From: Pandoraea oxalativorans | Lineage (GTDB): Bacteria; Pseudomonadota; Gammaproteobacteria; Burkholderiales; Burkholderiaceae | Reading direction: 5' to 3' | DNA length: 64,000 nucleotides | Assembly: GCF_000972785.3 (NCBI RefSeq) | Contig: NZ_CP011253.3 | Location: forward strand, 1,178,001 to 1,242,000 | Part shown: positions 35,623-45,403 of the stretch, one piece after another | Layout: each line of letters starts with the position of its first letter | How positions within the stretch are numbered: position 1 is the first letter of the stretch | Notes under the pieces: generated by a model | What the model was told of the DNA's origin: nothing | The model's input: the letters and a program-made list of their open reading frames with translations, nothing else | Databases searched by the model: none | Program-made: the position numbers and the translations under genes

Positions 35623-36735
35623 TCAGTTGGCTGCGGTCTTGGTGGCGTCCTTGTGCCAGGTGAAGACCACGAACTTGAACGACTTCAGATCGCCGGCGGC
35701 GTCATACGCCACCTTGCCGATCGGCGTGTCGAACGTGTTGGCGTGGAGGTACTTCGCCACCTTTTCCGAGTCGGTGCTTTTCGCGCCGGCGATGCTCTTG
35801 GCGATCAGTTGCACACCCGTGTAGGCCGGCATCTGGAACGGACCGTTCGGATCGCGCTTGGCGTCGGCGAAGGCCTTCACCAGCTTGGCGTTTGCCGGGT
35901 CGGCAGCGAAGTCGGCCGGCAGCGTCACGAGCATGCCTTCCGACGCCGGGCCGGCGATAGCCGTCACGTCCTTGTTACCCACGCCTTCCGGTCCCATGAA
36001 CGTGGCCTTCACGCCTTGCTCACGCGCCTGACGCAGCAGCAGACCCATTTCCGGGTGGTAGCCGCCGAAGTAGACAAAGTCCACGCCTTGCGCCTTGAGC
36101 TTGGTGATGACAGCCGAGTAGTCCGAGTCGCCGGCGTTGATGCCTTCGAACAGCACGACCGGCACCTTGGCGGCGTCGAGGTCCTTCTTCACCGACGTGG
36201 CGATACCCTGACCGTACGACTGCTTGTCGTGCAGCACGGCAACCTTCTTCGGCTTGACCTTGTGGATGATGTACTGGGCGGCTGCCGGACCTTGCTGGTC
36301 GTCACGGCCGATCGTACGGAAGATGAAGTGGCGCTTCTTGCCTTCGGTCAGTTGCGGTGCGGTGGCCGACGGCGTGATCATCACGACGCCTTCGTTTTCG
36401 TAGATGTCCGATGCCGGGATCGTCGAGCCCGAGCACACGTGACCGATCACATACTTGATCTTCTGGCTGACAATTTTGTTGGCGACGGCGACAGCCTGCT
36501 TCGGCTCGCATGCGTCATCCATGAACACGGCTTCGAGCTTGTTGCCGTTCGCGCCGCCAGCTGCGTTCACTTCTTCAATCGCGGTCAGCGCACCGGCCTT
36601 GACCATGTCGCCGTACTGGGCAACCGAGCCGCTGTACGGGCCGGCGATGGCGATTTTGACGGTCTCTGCATTGGCAGCCGTTCCGAGGAGGGCGAGAGCA
36701 GCGGCAACGAACAGGGATTTGTGACGAAACTGCAT
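35623..36735 (-). CDS. livK: Branched-chain amino acid-binding periplasmic protein LivK
   Basis: A 370-residue periplasmic binding protein (peripla_BP_6 fold). The start ATG 36735-36733 is chosen over the ATG nine bases upstream, because AAGGAG abuts that first ATG directly but is nine bases from this one. The signal peptide (MQFRHKSLFVAAALALLGTA) is cleaved near ANAET. Conserved binding segments are VKIAIAGPYSGSVAQYG, GHVCSGSTIPASDIYENEGV and HDKQSYGQGIA. It is the first gene of livKHMGF and delivers Leu/Ile/Val-type ligands to LivHM. Confidence 0.95.
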   Translation of the reverse strand: MQFRHKSLFVAAALALLGTAANAETVKIAIAGPYSGSVAQYGDMVKAGALTAIEEVNAAGGANGNKLEAVFMDDACEPKQAVAVANKIVSQKIKYVIGHVCSGSTIPASDIYENEGVVMITPSATAPQLTEGKKRHFIFRTIGRDDQQGPAAAQYIIHKVKPKKVAVLHDKQSYGQGIATSVKKDLDAAKVPVVLFEGINAGDSDYSAVITKLKAQGVDFVYFGGYHPEMGLLLRQAREQGVKATFMGPEGVGNKDVTAIAGPASEGMLVTLPADFAADPANAKLVKAFADAKRDPNGPFQMPAYTGVQLIAKSIAGAKSTDSEKVAKYLHANTFDTPIGKVAYDAAGDLKSFKFVVFTWHKDATKTAAN

Positions 36736-37193
36736 TATGGACATCTCCTTGATTTGTATTTTTTGACTACCCCGTGGTGCGGTAGCCTTAAACGACTGCT
36801 AAACCTGATCGGTATTGGATCCTTCAAACCGCTGGCGGCCTGAACGATGCGCCATAGTAGCGTAATACGCTCTTTAATAGAAACAGGTATCCTGAGCTGC
36901 CCGAAAACCCGCATGGATAAAGGGTTTAAAAGGGGTCATAAGAAAAAAATAAGAGTCGTCACAGCGATTCTCCGTAATACTACGCAGATTGGAAAATCGG
37001 CGAATGTGATGTGAAGCGACAAATGAGGGCCATGTTGAATGGATGAGACGAAATAGGCATCAGGACATTTTGGATACAATCCGGCGTGCATTGAAATCCA
37101 ATCATTGGCACTTTGCATTCAGATGAACCGATTCGTCGGGCGACATCTTGCGTTGCCTATCCGTGCGCATATAGCCATGCATAGACGCCAGCC
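36736..37193. promoter_or_regulatory. Upstream region of livK, 458 bp
   Basis: This lies between the 5' end of livK and the 3' end of a LysR gene. It is comparatively AT-rich (36780-37100). A 13-bp palindrome AGCGTAATACGCT (36859-36871) lies beside a minus-strand TACTAT box and could be an operator. No small gene was seen. Confidence 0.4.
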
Positions 37194-38099
37194 TTACATC
37201 GGTCGCGAATGACGTCGGGTGCGCGATGCGCGCATCAGGGCGAGAAATGCGGCGAGAATCGGCGAATCGTCGTCGCGCCGGTACATACAGTTCAGCTCGA
37301 TGGAGCGCAGCCGCTGCGATTTCAATGGCCGATACACGACGCCGGGCAATCGCAGGTTCGCGGCCGACTCGGTCGTCACACACACGCCGAAACGACTCGC
37401 CACGAGTGCAATCGACGTCACCACATCCTCCACCTCCTGCTCCACGCGCAGCGTCACACCCTCGGCGCGAAACGCGGCGGCCACTTCTTCTGCGAGTCCG
37501 GGCACCGGTGCGTTCGGGTAGAGAATCATTCGCTCGTTGTCGAGGTCGGCGAGCGTGAGCGATGCGCGCTTGCAAAGCGGGTGCCCTTCGTACAGGGCGA
37601 CGAGAAACGGCTCGCGGTGAATCCAGTCGACGACCAGGTCCGGTTCGTCCGGAATCAGACGGTTGAAGCCGATGGCGATACGCCGCTCGCGCAGCGCCGC
37701 GATCTGTTCCATCTTCGACAGGTTATGCAGGCCGATCTTCACTTCGGGACGTTCCGTATGGAAGTCTGCGAGCAGCCGCGGGATCACATCGAGAATGCCG
37801 GAGCTGAAGATGCCGACGTCGAGCCGCCCGATATAACCGTCGCCGGCCAGCCGCGTCTGTTCTTCCGCGCGGCGCGTGAGCGACAGGATGTTCGGCACCT
37901 CGGCGAGCAGCGTTTGCCCGGCGGCAGTCAGCGTCGCGCCTTTGGGCGTGCGCACAAAGAGCGCCGTGCCCAGTTGCGCCTCCAGTGCGTGGATGTGACG
38001 AGTGAGCGGTGGCTGCGCCATGTTCAGCCGCTCGGCAGCGCGTCCGAAATGGCCTTCCTGGGCCACGGCGAGGAAGTACCGCATTTGCTTGATATCCAT
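37194..38099 (-). CDS. LysR-family regulator of the meta-cleavage-type genes
   Basis: A 301-residue LysR regulator resembling the CatR/CbnR/BenM-type group that responds to aromatic intermediates. The N-terminus MDIKQMRYFLAVAQEGHFGR and HTH AAERLNMAQPPLTRHIHALE are characteristic. The effector domain includes GRLDVGIFSSGILDVIPRLL. It is divergent from the tautomerase-hydratase-decarboxylase genes (129 bp between starts), with an inverted repeat in that gap, so it probably activates them. Confidence 0.92.
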   Translation of the reverse strand: MDIKQMRYFLAVAQEGHFGRAAERLNMAQPPLTRHIHALEAQLGTALFVRTPKGATLTAAGQTLLAEVPNILSLTRRAEEQTRLAGDGYIGRLDVGIFSSGILDVIPRLLADFHTERPEVKIGLHNLSKMEQIAALRERRIAIGFNRLIPDEPDLVVDWIHREPFLVALYEGHPLCKRASLTLADLDNERMILYPNAPVPGLAEEVAAAFRAEGVTLRVEQEVEDVVTSIALVASRFGVCVTTESAANLRLPGVVYRPLKSQRLRSIELNCMYRRDDDSPILAAFLALMRASRTRRHSRPM

Positions 38100-38116
38100 G
38101 ATTCAGTGCCCCGTTT

Positions 38117-38156
38117 CAATACCGAAATAGTATCGGAATCTGGAAATTTGGTATTG
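38117..38156. promoter_or_regulatory. Candidate LysR operator in the divergent promoter region
   Basis: CAATACC (38117-38123) and GGTATTG (38150-38156) are perfect inverted repeats. Inside lies a second dyad CCGA/TCGG (38122-38125, 38133-38136). The position between the LysR gene and the catabolic genes fits regulator binding. Confidence 0.55.
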
Positions 38157-38228
38157 GACGGTATCTCGCCATGCGCGCATCATGCCTGCACGAAGCCGCT
38201 CTATCGAGCAATTTCAGGAGACAGCATC

Positions 38229-38438
38229 ATGCCAATCGTACATATCAATCTGATCGAAGGCCGCGACGACGCTGCCGTCAAGGCCTGTGTGAAGGCCGTG
38301 GCGCGCACCGTACACGAGACGCTCGGCGCGCCGCTCGAATCGATCCGCGTCTTCGCGACGCAGGTGCCGGCCGCCCACTGGGCCGTGGGCGAGCGCACGA
38401 AGGACGAGCCGGCAGCGCCGGCCAAGGCGGGCGCGTAA
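38229..38438 (+). CDS. 4-oxalocrotonate tautomerase-family protein
   Basis: A 69-residue tautomerase subunit. AGGAGA lies before ATG 38229. After Met removal the N-terminal Pro ([18 protein letters not shown]) is the catalytic base of the family. An Arg corresponding to the substrate-binding Arg occurs in LESIRVF. In meta-cleavage pathways it interconverts the 2-hydroxymuconate and 2-oxo-3-hexenedioate forms. The stop overlaps the start of the next gene by one base (TAATG), so all three enzymes form a tight operon. Confidence 0.9.
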   Translation: MPIVHINLIEGRDDAAVKACVKAVARTVHETLGAPLESIRVFATQVPAAHWAVGERTKDEPAAPAKAGA

Positions 38439-39268
38439 TGAGCCACGTCATCCAACGCGACGCCGCCACGCAGGCGCGTCTCCAGCAGGCCGCCGATGCG
38501 CTGCTCGAAGCCGAACGCTCGCACCGCTTCATCGCCCCGCTGCGCGACACGTTCGCGCCGCTCACCATCGACGACGCTTACGCCATCCAGCGCATCAACA
38601 CCGAGCGACGCCTCGCTGCCGGCCGCCGTATCGTCGGTTGCAAGATCGGTCTGACGTCGGTCGCCGTGCAAAAGCAACTCGGCGTCGATCAGCCCGACTT
38701 CGGCCTGTTGTTCGACGACATGGGGTATGGCGACAGCGAACCGATTCCCGCCTCGATCCTCACGCAACCGAAGATCGAAGCGGAGATTGCGTTCGTGATC
38801 GGCCGCGATCTGAACGTCGAAAATCCGGGCCAGCTGGACGTTCTCAATGCCATCGAGTACGCATTGCCCGCGCTGGAAATCGTCGGCAGCCGCGTGGCCG
38901 ACTGGAATATCCGCATCACCGACACGATTGCCGACAACGCTTCGTCGTCGGCTTATGTGATCGGCAACACGCCGAAGAAGCTCTCGGAATTCGACGTCCG
39001 CATGTGCGGCATGGTGCTTGAGCGTCGCGGCGAGCCGGTCTCGGTCGGCGCAGGCGCGGCCTGTCTGGGCAGCCCGATCAACGCCGTGGTATGGCTCGCG
39101 CGCACGATGGCGGCGGTAGGCACGCCGCTCAAAGCGGGCGATCTGGTGCTCTCGGGCGCCCTCGGTCCGATGGCCGCCGTCACCCCGGGCGATATCTTCG
39201 AGACCCGCATCAATGGCCTGGGCTCGGTCCGCGCCGTCTTTGAACCTGCCAGCGAGGCTGCACGATGA
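38438..39268 (+). CDS. 2-keto-4-pentenoate hydratase-family enzyme (MhpD/DmpE-like)
   Basis: A 276-residue divalent-metal enzyme of the fumarylacetoacetase-like hydratase family, adding water to 2-oxopent-4-enoate-type intermediates. Features are [18 protein letters not shown], metal ligands in [11 protein letters not shown], the active-site region [11 protein letters not shown] and [14 protein letters not shown]. The start overlaps the tautomerase stop and its own stop overlaps the next ATG by four bases. In known pathways this enzyme forms a complex with the decarboxylase encoded next, which fits this arrangement. Confidence 0.9.
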   Translation: MSHVIQRDAATQARLQQAADALLEAERSHRFIAPLRDTFAPLTIDDAYAIQRINTERRLAAGRRIVGCKIGLTSVAVQKQLGVDQPDFGLLFDDMGYGDSEPIPASILTQPKIEAEIAFVIGRDLNVENPGQLDVLNAIEYALPALEIVGSRVADWNIRITDTIADNASSSAYVIGNTPKKLSEFDVRMCGMVLERRGEPVSVGAGAACLGSPINAVVWLARTMAAVGTPLKAGDLVLSGALGPMAAVTPGDIFETRINGLGSVRAVFEPASEAAR

Positions 39269-40026
39269 GCCACATCAACGATTACGCCAAGCTGCTCGAC
39301 GACGCAGCGCATTTCGCCCACGAAGTCGAACAGTTCGACACCGATAACCGCCTGTCGCTCGACGACGCCTACGCCATTCAGGCCGCCTCGCTCGCGCGCC
39401 GTGCCGAGCGTGGCGAGACGCGCGTCGGCGTGAAGATGGGTTTCACCAGCCGCGCGAAGATGATTCAGATGGGGCTGTCCGATGTGATCTGGGGCCGTCT
39501 GACGTCAGGCATGCAGATCGAAGAGGGCACGTCCATCGACTTCAAGCGTTACGTGCATCCGCGCGTCGAGCCGGAAATCGCCTTCATTCTGAAGAAGCCG
39601 CTCGAAGGCAACGTCACCGGGCCGCAGGCGCTCGCCGCAGTCGAGGCCATCGCACCGGCCATCGAGATCATCGACTCGCGCTACAAGGACTTCAAGTTCA
39701 CGTTGCCGGAAGCGATTGCCGACAACGCGTCGTCCAGCGGTTTTGTGATCGGCGCGTGGCACAGCCCGCACGTCGACTTCTCGAATCTGGGGCTGGCGAT
39801 GTCGATCAACGGCCGCACCGTACAGGTAGGTTCGACGGCGGCGCTGCTGGGTCATCCGCTGCGCTCGCTCGTGGCGGCAGCGCGTCTGTCGGCGGCGGCC
39901 GGCGAACCGTTGCAGGCGGGCTGGATCGTGATGGCGGGCGGCGCGACACCGGCCGAGTACATCAAGCCGGGGCAATACGTGTCGGTCGAGATGGAATCGC
40001 TCGGTCGCGTGGGCTTCCACGTCTGA
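39265..40026 (+). CDS. 2-oxo-3-hexenedioate (4-oxalocrotonate) decarboxylase-like
   Basis: A 253-residue paralogue of the preceding hydratase (about the same fold). It carries the decarboxylase-type signatures [30 protein letters not shown] (metal ligands), [20 protein letters not shown] and [11 protein letters not shown]. It removes CO2 from 4-oxalocrotonate in the catechol meta pathway (DmpH/XylI type). The dioxygenase, the semialdehyde dehydrogenase and the lower-pathway aldolase are not encoded nearby. A strong terminator lies 62 bp downstream. Confidence 0.88.
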   Translation: MSHINDYAKLLDDAAHFAHEVEQFDTDNRLSLDDAYAIQAASLARRAERGETRVGVKMGFTSRAKMIQMGLSDVIWGRLTSGMQIEEGTSIDFKRYVHPRVEPEIAFILKKPLEGNVTGPQALAAVEAIAPAIEIIDSRYKDFKFTLPEAIADNASSSGFVIGAWHSPHVDFSNLGLAMSINGRTVQVGSTAALLGHPLRSLVAAARLSAAAGEPLQAGWIVMAGGATPAEYIKPGQYVSVEMESLGRVGFHV

Positions 40027-40088
40027 GGCATTGAACGACGGGGGCACGGCGGGCCGTTTGGCGTTGTCGACGCTTCGCCATGCCAAGC

Positions 40089-40122
40089 AAAACGGGGCGC
40101 GCCACACGGCACGCCCCGTTTT
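40089..40122. terminator. Bidirectional terminator
   Basis: AAAACGGGGCG (40089-40099) pairs with CGCCCCGTTTT (40112-40122), with a further GCC/GGC inside and TTTTT at the right end. It separates the convergent decarboxylase and ribD genes. Confidence 0.9.
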
Positions 40123-40155
40123 TGTTCCTGCCGTCCGACGCATGTCGGCGGTGTG

Positions 40156-41253
40156 TCAGTCCCGCGTCACCCGGGCCATCACACGCAGATCGGTCTCGAT
40201 CATGCGCACGTCGGTGAACGTCAGCGCGAGCTTGTCGTCGAGCGAAGTGAGGGCGGGCAGGTTGAACATGCCTTGCGCGTCGCCGACGATGCTCGGCGCG
40301 AAGTACGTCAGCAGTTCGTCAACGCAGCCTTCGCGCAGTAGCGAACCGTTGAGCTTGTAACCGGCTTCCACGTGGATCTCGTTGAACTGCCGCTCGCCCA
40401 GCGCACGCAGTAGCGCGGGCAGTTCGACCTTGCCGTCGGGGTTTGGCAGGTCGAGCACGTCGACACCCAGATCGCGCAACCGCGCGATACGATCCGCGTC
40501 GCCGTTGGCGCAGACGACGAGCGCGTTGCCGCCCGCGAGCACTTTTGCCGTTGGCGCGATGTCCAGGCGGGAGTCGACGACGATACGCAGCGGCTGACGT
40601 GTCGTTTCCACGTCGCGCACGGTCAGCGACGGATCGTCTTCGCGTACGGTGCCGATGCCCGTGAGAATCGCGCAGGCGCGTGCGCGCCATGCATGGCCGT
40701 CGGCGCGTGCGGCCGGGCCGGTCAGCCATTGACTCACGCCGTTGTGCAGCGCCGTCTTGCCGTCGAGACTCGCCGCCACCTTCATGCGCACCCACGGCGT
40801 GCCGCGCGTCATGCGGGCGATGAAGCCGATGTTCATCTCGCGCGCTTCGTTTTCCAGCAAACCGCAGCGCACGTCGATACCGGCGTCACGCAGCATACCC
40901 AGACCGCGTCCTGCGACGAGCGGGTTCGGATCTTCCATGGCGGCGATCACGCGCTTCACGCCCGCTTCGATGAGCCCTTTGGCGCACGGCGGCGTGCGGC
41001 CGTAATGACTGCACGGTTCCAGCGTGACGTAGGCCGTTGCGCCGCGCACCGATTCGCCGCGCACGCGCGCGTCCTTCATGGCCTGCACTTCGGCGTGATC
41101 CTGCCCGGCGGGCTGCGTGAAGCCTTCGCCGATGACACGACCGTCCTGCACGATGACGCAGCCCACGCGCGGGTTCGGCGTCGTAGTGAACATCGCGCGC
41201 TGGGCCAGTGCCAGCGCGCGGCGCATGTAGTCAAAATCCTGATCGGAAAACAT
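40156..41253 (-). CDS. ribD: Bifunctional riboflavin deaminase/reductase RibD
   Basis: A 365-residue two-domain enzyme. The N-terminal deaminase (about 1-145) holds the zinc site His53-Ala-Glu55 (QDHAEVQ) with Cys81 and Cys90 (PCSHYGRTPPC). The C-terminal reductase (about 150-365) has RMKVAASLDGKTAL, GIGTVREDDPSLTVR and the NADPH-loop region HVEAGYKLNGSLL. It provides the pyrimidine substrate for RibH, whose gene lies 12 kb away. No clear Shine-Dalgarno precedes the ATG at 41253. Confidence 0.95.
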   Translation of the reverse strand: MFSDQDFDYMRRALALAQRAMFTTTPNPRVGCVIVQDGRVIGEGFTQPAGQDHAEVQAMKDARVRGESVRGATAYVTLEPCSHYGRTPPCAKGLIEAGVKRVIAAMEDPNPLVAGRGLGMLRDAGIDVRCGLLENEAREMNIGFIARMTRGTPWVRMKVAASLDGKTALHNGVSQWLTGPAARADGHAWRARACAILTGIGTVREDDPSLTVRDVETTRQPLRIVVDSRLDIAPTAKVLAGGNALVVCANGDADRIARLRDLGVDVLDLPNPDGKVELPALLRALGERQFNEIHVEAGYKLNGSLLREGCVDELLTYFAPSIVGDAQGMFNLPALTSLDDKLALTFTDVRMIETDLRVMARVTRD

Positions 41254-41267
41254 GAGACGTAAAATCG

Positions 41268-41825
41268 TCAGAGCATCAGCGGCCGGTCGGTCAGTGCATT
41301 GTCCGGGGCTGCGCCAGCACGGGCCGGCAGGGATTCGCGCGCAATGCCGCGCAGGGTGTTCAGTGCGTCGAGCACGCTCTGGACGTAGCGTTCATCGCGA
41401 AACCCGGCGCTCATCTGCTTCACGACGGCTTCCCAACTGGCATCGTCCACCAGCGCATTGACGCCCTTGTCGGCGATCAGCTCGATATCGTGATCGGCGA
41501 TGTTGATGTACAGCAGTATGCCTGTGCGCTCGCTCGTGTGCGCGACACCCAGATGGTGAAACAGTTGAACGGCGCGTTGACGGCACGTCTGCCCGCGCCA
41601 CACGTTGACGAGCGGCATGGCGGCTTCGATCACCAGCCGGATTTCACAACGATGCTCCGATTCGGATTCTCGGATCGAGGCTTCCAGTGTGTCGAGTGCG
41701 TTGTCGGGAAATAGCCAGCGGGCGTGCGCCCGCCACGTGCCTGCGTGACGCAGCCAGCGCGACACGTCGTGCGGTTTCTGTTGCACTGCGATTGCCGGTT
41801 CGTGTGCTGTCGTCATCGTCTTCAC
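41268..41825 (-). CDS. TPM-domain protein without membrane anchor
   Basis: A protein of about 185 residues whose central 120 residues are a TPM phosphatase-like domain (ALDTLEASIRESESEHRCEI, TSERTGILLYINIADHDIEL, ASWEAVVKQM). The GTG at 41825 overlaps the stop of the upstream TPM gene by four bases (GTGA); ATG 41816 is an alternative. There is no signal peptide, so it should stay in the cytoplasm, unlike its neighbour. lemA-TPM-TPM gene trios are common in proteobacteria, with an uncertain envelope role. Confidence 0.82.
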   Translation of the reverse strand: MKTMTTAHEPAIAVQQKPHDVSRWLRHAGTWRAHARWLFPDNALDTLEASIRESESEHRCEIRLVIEAAMPLVNVWRGQTCRQRAVQLFHHLGVAHTSERTGILLYINIADHDIELIADKGVNALVDDASWEAVVKQMSAGFRDERYVQSVLDALNTLRGIARESLPARAGAAPDNALTDRPLML

Positions 41826-42736
41826 CAGTTGCCGGAGGAGCCGCCGCCGTCGAAACCGCCGCCGCCTCCGCCGCCAAATCCGCCCCCGCCGCCACCCCCG
41901 CCGCCGAAGCCACCGCCGTCGTTACGCCCCCAGCCACCGCCGAGTCCGCCGCCGAGTCCGCCGCCAATACCGCCGCCAATCCCACCGATGCCGCCGAAAC
42001 CACCCGGGCCGATGCGTCCGCGCTGTCCGGTGAGCACCCGCGAGCGCGGCTCGTTGGGGCTGCCCGGCAAACCGGGACCGCTGAAGCGCCGGCGACCTTC
42101 CATGATCACCACCATCGCGATGATGAAGACGATGAAGAGCAGCGGCAGAAAATCGGACAAATCGGAGTGTGGCGCGCGCGTGGACGGCAGATTCGGCGCG
42201 GGCAATGCCTCGTTGTTCATGGCTGCTTGTACGGCCGCCGTTCCCGCCGCGATGCCGCCGAAGAAGTCGCCATTGCGGAAGTACGGTGCCATGACGTCGC
42301 GCAGAATGCGGCCCGAAATGGCGTCGGTGAGCGAGCCTTGCACGCCGCGTCCAAGCTCGATGCGCATCTTGCGCAAGTCGTTCGGGTTGTCCTTTGCGAT
42401 GAGCATGATGACGCCATCGTCCACGCTCTTGCGGCCTGCTTTCCAGGCGTCGGCGACACGGATGCTGTACTGATCGATGGTCTCGGGCGCGGTGCTCGGC
42501 AGCATGAGCACGAAGATCTGGCTGCCGCGTTGCTGCTCGTATTGCGCGAGCTGCGCCTCAAGCGCGTTGCGCTGCTCGGCGGTGAGCGTGCCGGTCAGAT
42601 CGGTCACGCGCGCCGTCAGCGCGGGCACGGCCACCAGCGCTTGCGCGCTCGCTGGTAGCGCCAGCCAGCAAAGACTGGCCAGCGCGAGTGCCCACAACGC
42701 CCACACAAAGCGCTTCGGTTGCATGAGCGCTGTCAT
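41822..42736 (-). CDS. Membrane-anchored TPM-domain protein with Gly-rich tail (YgcG family)
   Basis: A 304-residue protein. Residues 1-32 are a signal peptide (ends PASAQA). The TPM domain is about 38-165 (ARVTDLTGTLTAEQRNALEA, GSQIFVLMLPSTAP, DDGVIMLIAKDN). One membrane helix lies at about 198-215 (PLLFIVFIIAMVVIME). The C-terminal 70 residues are almost pure Gly with Phe and Asn, ending SSGNW. The Gly-rich tail is standard for this family. It overlaps the next TPM gene and follows lemA by 10 bp. Confidence 0.9.
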   Translation of the reverse strand: MTALMQPKRFVWALWALALASLCWLALPASAQALVAVPALTARVTDLTGTLTAEQRNALEAQLAQYEQQRGSQIFVLMLPSTAPETIDQYSIRVADAWKAGRKSVDDGVIMLIAKDNPNDLRKMRIELGRGVQGSLTDAISGRILRDVMAPYFRNGDFFGGIAAGTAAVQAAMNNEALPAPNLPSTRAPHSDLSDFLPLLFIVFIIAMVVIMEGRRRFSGPGLPGSPNEPRSRVLTGQRGRIGPGGFGGIGGIGGGIGGGLGGGLGGGWGRNDGGGFGGGGGGGGGFGGGGGGGFDGGGSSGNW

Positions 42737-42746
42737 TGCCGCGACC

Positions 42747-43361
42747 TCAGAACTTGACGGCCGGTGCCGTGGAAATAGCCTTCTCGTTGTCCACCGTGAA
42801 GTTCGGCTTCGTGCCGTAACCGAACATCTTGGCCGTCAGATTGTTCGGGAACTGACGCACATACACGTTGTAGTCCTGCACGGACTGGATGTAACGATTG
42901 CGCGCGACTGTGATGCGGTTTTCGGTGCCTTCGAGCTGCGATTGCAGGTCGCGGAACAGACCGTCGGCCTTCAGGTTCGGATAGTTCTCCGAGACGGCCA
43001 TCAGGCGCGAGAGTGCGCCCGACAGTTCTCCCTGCGCTTGCTGGAAGCGCTTGAACGCTTCGGGATCGTTGAGCGTTTCCGGCGTGACCGTGATGCTCGT
43101 CGCCTTGGCGCGTGCGTTGATCACTTCGGTGAGCGTGGCCTGCTCGTGCGACGCGTAGCCCTTGACCGTGTTCACCAGGTTCGGCACCAGATCGGCACGT
43201 CGCTGATACTGGTTCACGACCTCGCTCCAGGACGCCTTGACCGCTTCGTCCTTGACCTGAATTTCGTTGTATCCGCAGGAGGAAAGCAACGACGCGAGAA
43301 GTCCCAGCGCGAGCCATCGCACCCAGGACTGACGACGAAGGACCGGCAGTAGCATTTGCAT
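42747..43361 (-). CDS. LemA-family lipoprotein
   Basis: A 204-residue protein. A hydrophobic N-terminus with lipobox LLSSC (Cys29) predicts lipidation. Family motifs are YNEIQVKDEAVKASWSEVVN, QYQRRADLVPNLVNTVKGYA, FQQAQGELSGALSRLMAVSE NYPNLKA and ENRITVARNRYIQSVQDYN. LemA proteins are helical and exposed outside the membrane; the molecular function is unsettled. It heads the lemA-TPM-TPM unit. Confidence 0.93.
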   Translation of the reverse strand: MQMLLPVLRRQSWVRWLALGLLASLLSSCGYNEIQVKDEAVKASWSEVVNQYQRRADLVPNLVNTVKGYASHEQATLTEVINARAKATSITVTPETLNDPEAFKRFQQAQGELSGALSRLMAVSENYPNLKADGLFRDLQSQLEGTENRITVARNRYIQSVQDYNVYVRQFPNNLTAKMFGYGTKPNFTVDNEKAISTAPAVKF

Positions 43362-43459
43362 GACGTTTTCCCCTTGTTATGACCGGACGGACATCCGGCA
43401 GACTGCGCAAAACGTGGCACGAACCACATTGCAAATGGTAAGCGAGGTCTCCGACGCGA

Positions 43460-44764
43460 TCATGCAATCGTCCCAAACGCGTCGCGCGCCGCGTCGATCG
43501 TCGCGTCGATGATCGTGTCGTCGTGCGTGGCCGAGACGAAGCCGGCTTCGAACGCGCTCGGCGCGAGGTAGACGCCCCGATCGAGCATGGCGTGGAAGAA
43601 CTTGTTGAAGCGGGCGACGTCCGACGTCGTCACTTCGGCAAAGCTTTGCGGCACGTTGGCGCGGAAGTACAGACCGAACATGCCGCCGACGCTGTCGCCG
43701 GAGAACGGCACACCGGCCGCCTGCGCGGCTTCGACGAGACCGCTTACGAGCTTCGACGTGCGCTTGGCCAGATCTTCGTAGAAGCCGGGCGCCTGAATCA
43801 GCTTGAGCGTGGCGAGCCCGGCGGCGACGGCCAGTGGGTTACCCGAGAGCGTGCCCGCCTGATAGACGCCACCGAGCGGTGCCAGATGCGACATGATGTC
43901 GCGGCGTCCGCCAAACGCAGCCGCGGGCATGCCGCCGCCGATCACCTTGCCCAGACACGTCAGGTCGGCCGTAATGCCGTAAAGCGCCTGCGCGCCACCC
44001 AGACCGACGCGGAAACCGCACATCACTTCGTCGAAGATCAGCACGGCGCCATGCGCCGTGCACAGCTCGCGCAGCGTCTGGAGGAAGTGACGCGAGCCCC
44101 GCACGAGATTCATGTTGCCCGCGACCGGCTCGACGATCACCGCCGCGATCTCGCCGCCCTGACCGGCGAATAGTTCACGCAGTTGTTCGACGTTGTTGTA
44201 TTCGAGAACGAGCGTGTCGCGCGTGACTTCGGGCGGCACACCGGCCGAGGAGGGCGCGTTGCGCGTGGAGTCGGCAAACGTCAGCAGACCCGAACCGGCC
44301 TTCACCAGCAGGCTGTCGGCATGACCGTGGTAGCAGCCTTCGAACTTGACGATCTTGTTGCGGCCCGTAAAGCCGCGCGCCAGACGCAACGCGCTCATCG
44401 TGGCTTCGGTGCCCGAGGACACCAGACGCACCTGCTCGATGGACGGTACGAGACGGCAGATTTCTTCGGCCATCACGACTTCGGCTTGCGTCGGCGCGCC
44501 GAAGCTGAAACCCTGCGACATCGCCGATTGCACGGCGGCGACGACTTCCGGATGCAGGTGGCCGACGATCATCGGGCCCCACGAACCGATGTAGTCGATG
44601 TAGCGCACGCCTTCGGCGTCCCACATGTAGGGGCCTTGTGCGCGGGCGATGAAGCGCGGCGTGCCGCCGACCGAGCGGAAGGCGCGCACGGGCGAGTTCA
44701 CACCGCCGGGAATGGTTTGCTGGGCGCGCTCGAACAGCGCGACATTCGTAGTGTTTTCGGACAT
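43460..44764 (-). CDS. hemL: Glutamate-1-semialdehyde 2,1-aminomutase HemL
   Basis: A 434-residue PLP enzyme making 5-aminolevulinate for haem. The start ATG 44764-44762 ([20 protein letters not shown]) matches the family; an in-frame ATG 11 codons upstream is unlikely. The catalytic Lys273 is in [18 protein letters not shown]. Other marks are the PLP pocket [20 protein letters not shown] and [14 protein letters not shown]. It is divergent from rnk. Confidence 0.96.
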   Translation of the reverse strand: MSENTTNVALFERAQQTIPGGVNSPVRAFRSVGGTPRFIARAQGPYMWDAEGVRYIDYIGSWGPMIVGHLHPEVVAAVQSAMSQGFSFGAPTQAEVVMAEEICRLVPSIEQVRLVSSGTEATMSALRLARGFTGRNKIVKFEGCYHGHADSLLVKAGSGLLTFADSTRNAPSSAGVPPEVTRDTLVLEYNNVEQLRELFAGQGGEIAAVIVEPVAGNMNLVRGSRHFLQTLRELCTAHGAVLIFDEVMCGFRVGLGGAQALYGITADLTCLGKVIGGGMPAAAFGGRRDIMSHLAPLGGVYQAGTLSGNPLAVAAGLATLKLIQAPGFYEDLAKRTSKLVSGLVEAAQAAGVPFSGDSVGGMFGLYFRANVPQSFAEVTTSDVARFNKFFHAMLDRGVYLAPSAFEAGFVSATHDDTIIDATIDAARDAFGTIA

Positions 44765-44912
44765 GACTTCAGCTCTGCGGCGCATAGGCCTTTTCACCTC
44801 AATGCGTCGATTCTAGCGGATGGCGTCAAAGTCCGGGACTTCTCGCGGCCGGGGGCTTCTGTTAGATTGAAGGCAACTTTCTCAACGCCAAGGAAATTCA
44901 AGGCCCTTCGAC

Positions 44913-45338
44913 ATGTCCACCGTCAACGCACAACGTCCTTCGATCACTGTCTCGTCTCTCGACCTCGATCGTCTTTATTCGGTCATCGAGAATGCGCCGC
45001 GCACGGCCCTGCCGTATGTGGAGGCACTCGAAACAGAGCTCGCCCGGGCGAGCGTCGTCGAGCCGCAGCAAATGCCGCCCGATGTCGCCACGATGAATTC
45101 GGTGGTGCGCTATCGCGACCTGAGCACGCAGCAGGAGCACCGCGTGACGCTCGTGTATCCGCAGCATCTCGCCGCCACGGAAAACGGCATTTCGGTATTG
45201 GCGCCGGTAGGCAGCGCGCTGCTTGGCCTGCGCGTCGGCCAGTCGATTCACTGGCAAGTGCCGGGCGGTCATCTCATCGAGCTGGAATTGCTCGGCCTCG
45301 ACTACCAGCCTGAAGCCGCTGGCGAATACCACCGTTAA
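44913..45338 (+). CDS. rnk: Regulator of nucleoside diphosphate kinase Rnk
   Basis: A 141-residue GreA/GreB-like protein with a short N-terminal coiled coil. The C-terminal FKBP-like fold is about residues 52-135 (MNSVVRYRDLSTQQEHRVTL, VYPQHLAATENGISVLAPVG, GLRVGQSIHWQVPGG). Rnk binds RNA polymerase in the secondary-channel region and in E. coli affects nucleoside diphosphate kinase levels. It stands alone, divergent from hemL. A 7-bp hairpin follows 22 bp after the stop. Confidence 0.92.
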   Translation: MSTVNAQRPSITVSSLDLDRLYSVIENAPRTALPYVEALETELARASVVEPQQMPPDVATMNSVVRYRDLSTQQEHRVTLVYPQHLAATENGISVLAPVGSALLGLRVGQSIHWQVPGGHLIELELLGLDYQPEAAGEYHR

Positions 45339-45360
45339 TTCCCTTCTCCGCAGCACCATT

Positions 45361-45378
45361 GGGAGATTCGGATCTCCC
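45361..45378 (+). terminator. Hairpin downstream of rnk
   Basis: GGGAGAT (45361-45367) pairs with ATCTCCC (45372-45378) around TCGG. The sequence after it is C/T-rich without a true T-run, so termination is possible rather than certain. Confidence 0.5.
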
Positions 45379-45403
45379 GAGTCTCCCCTTCATCTTCCCC
45401 GCC

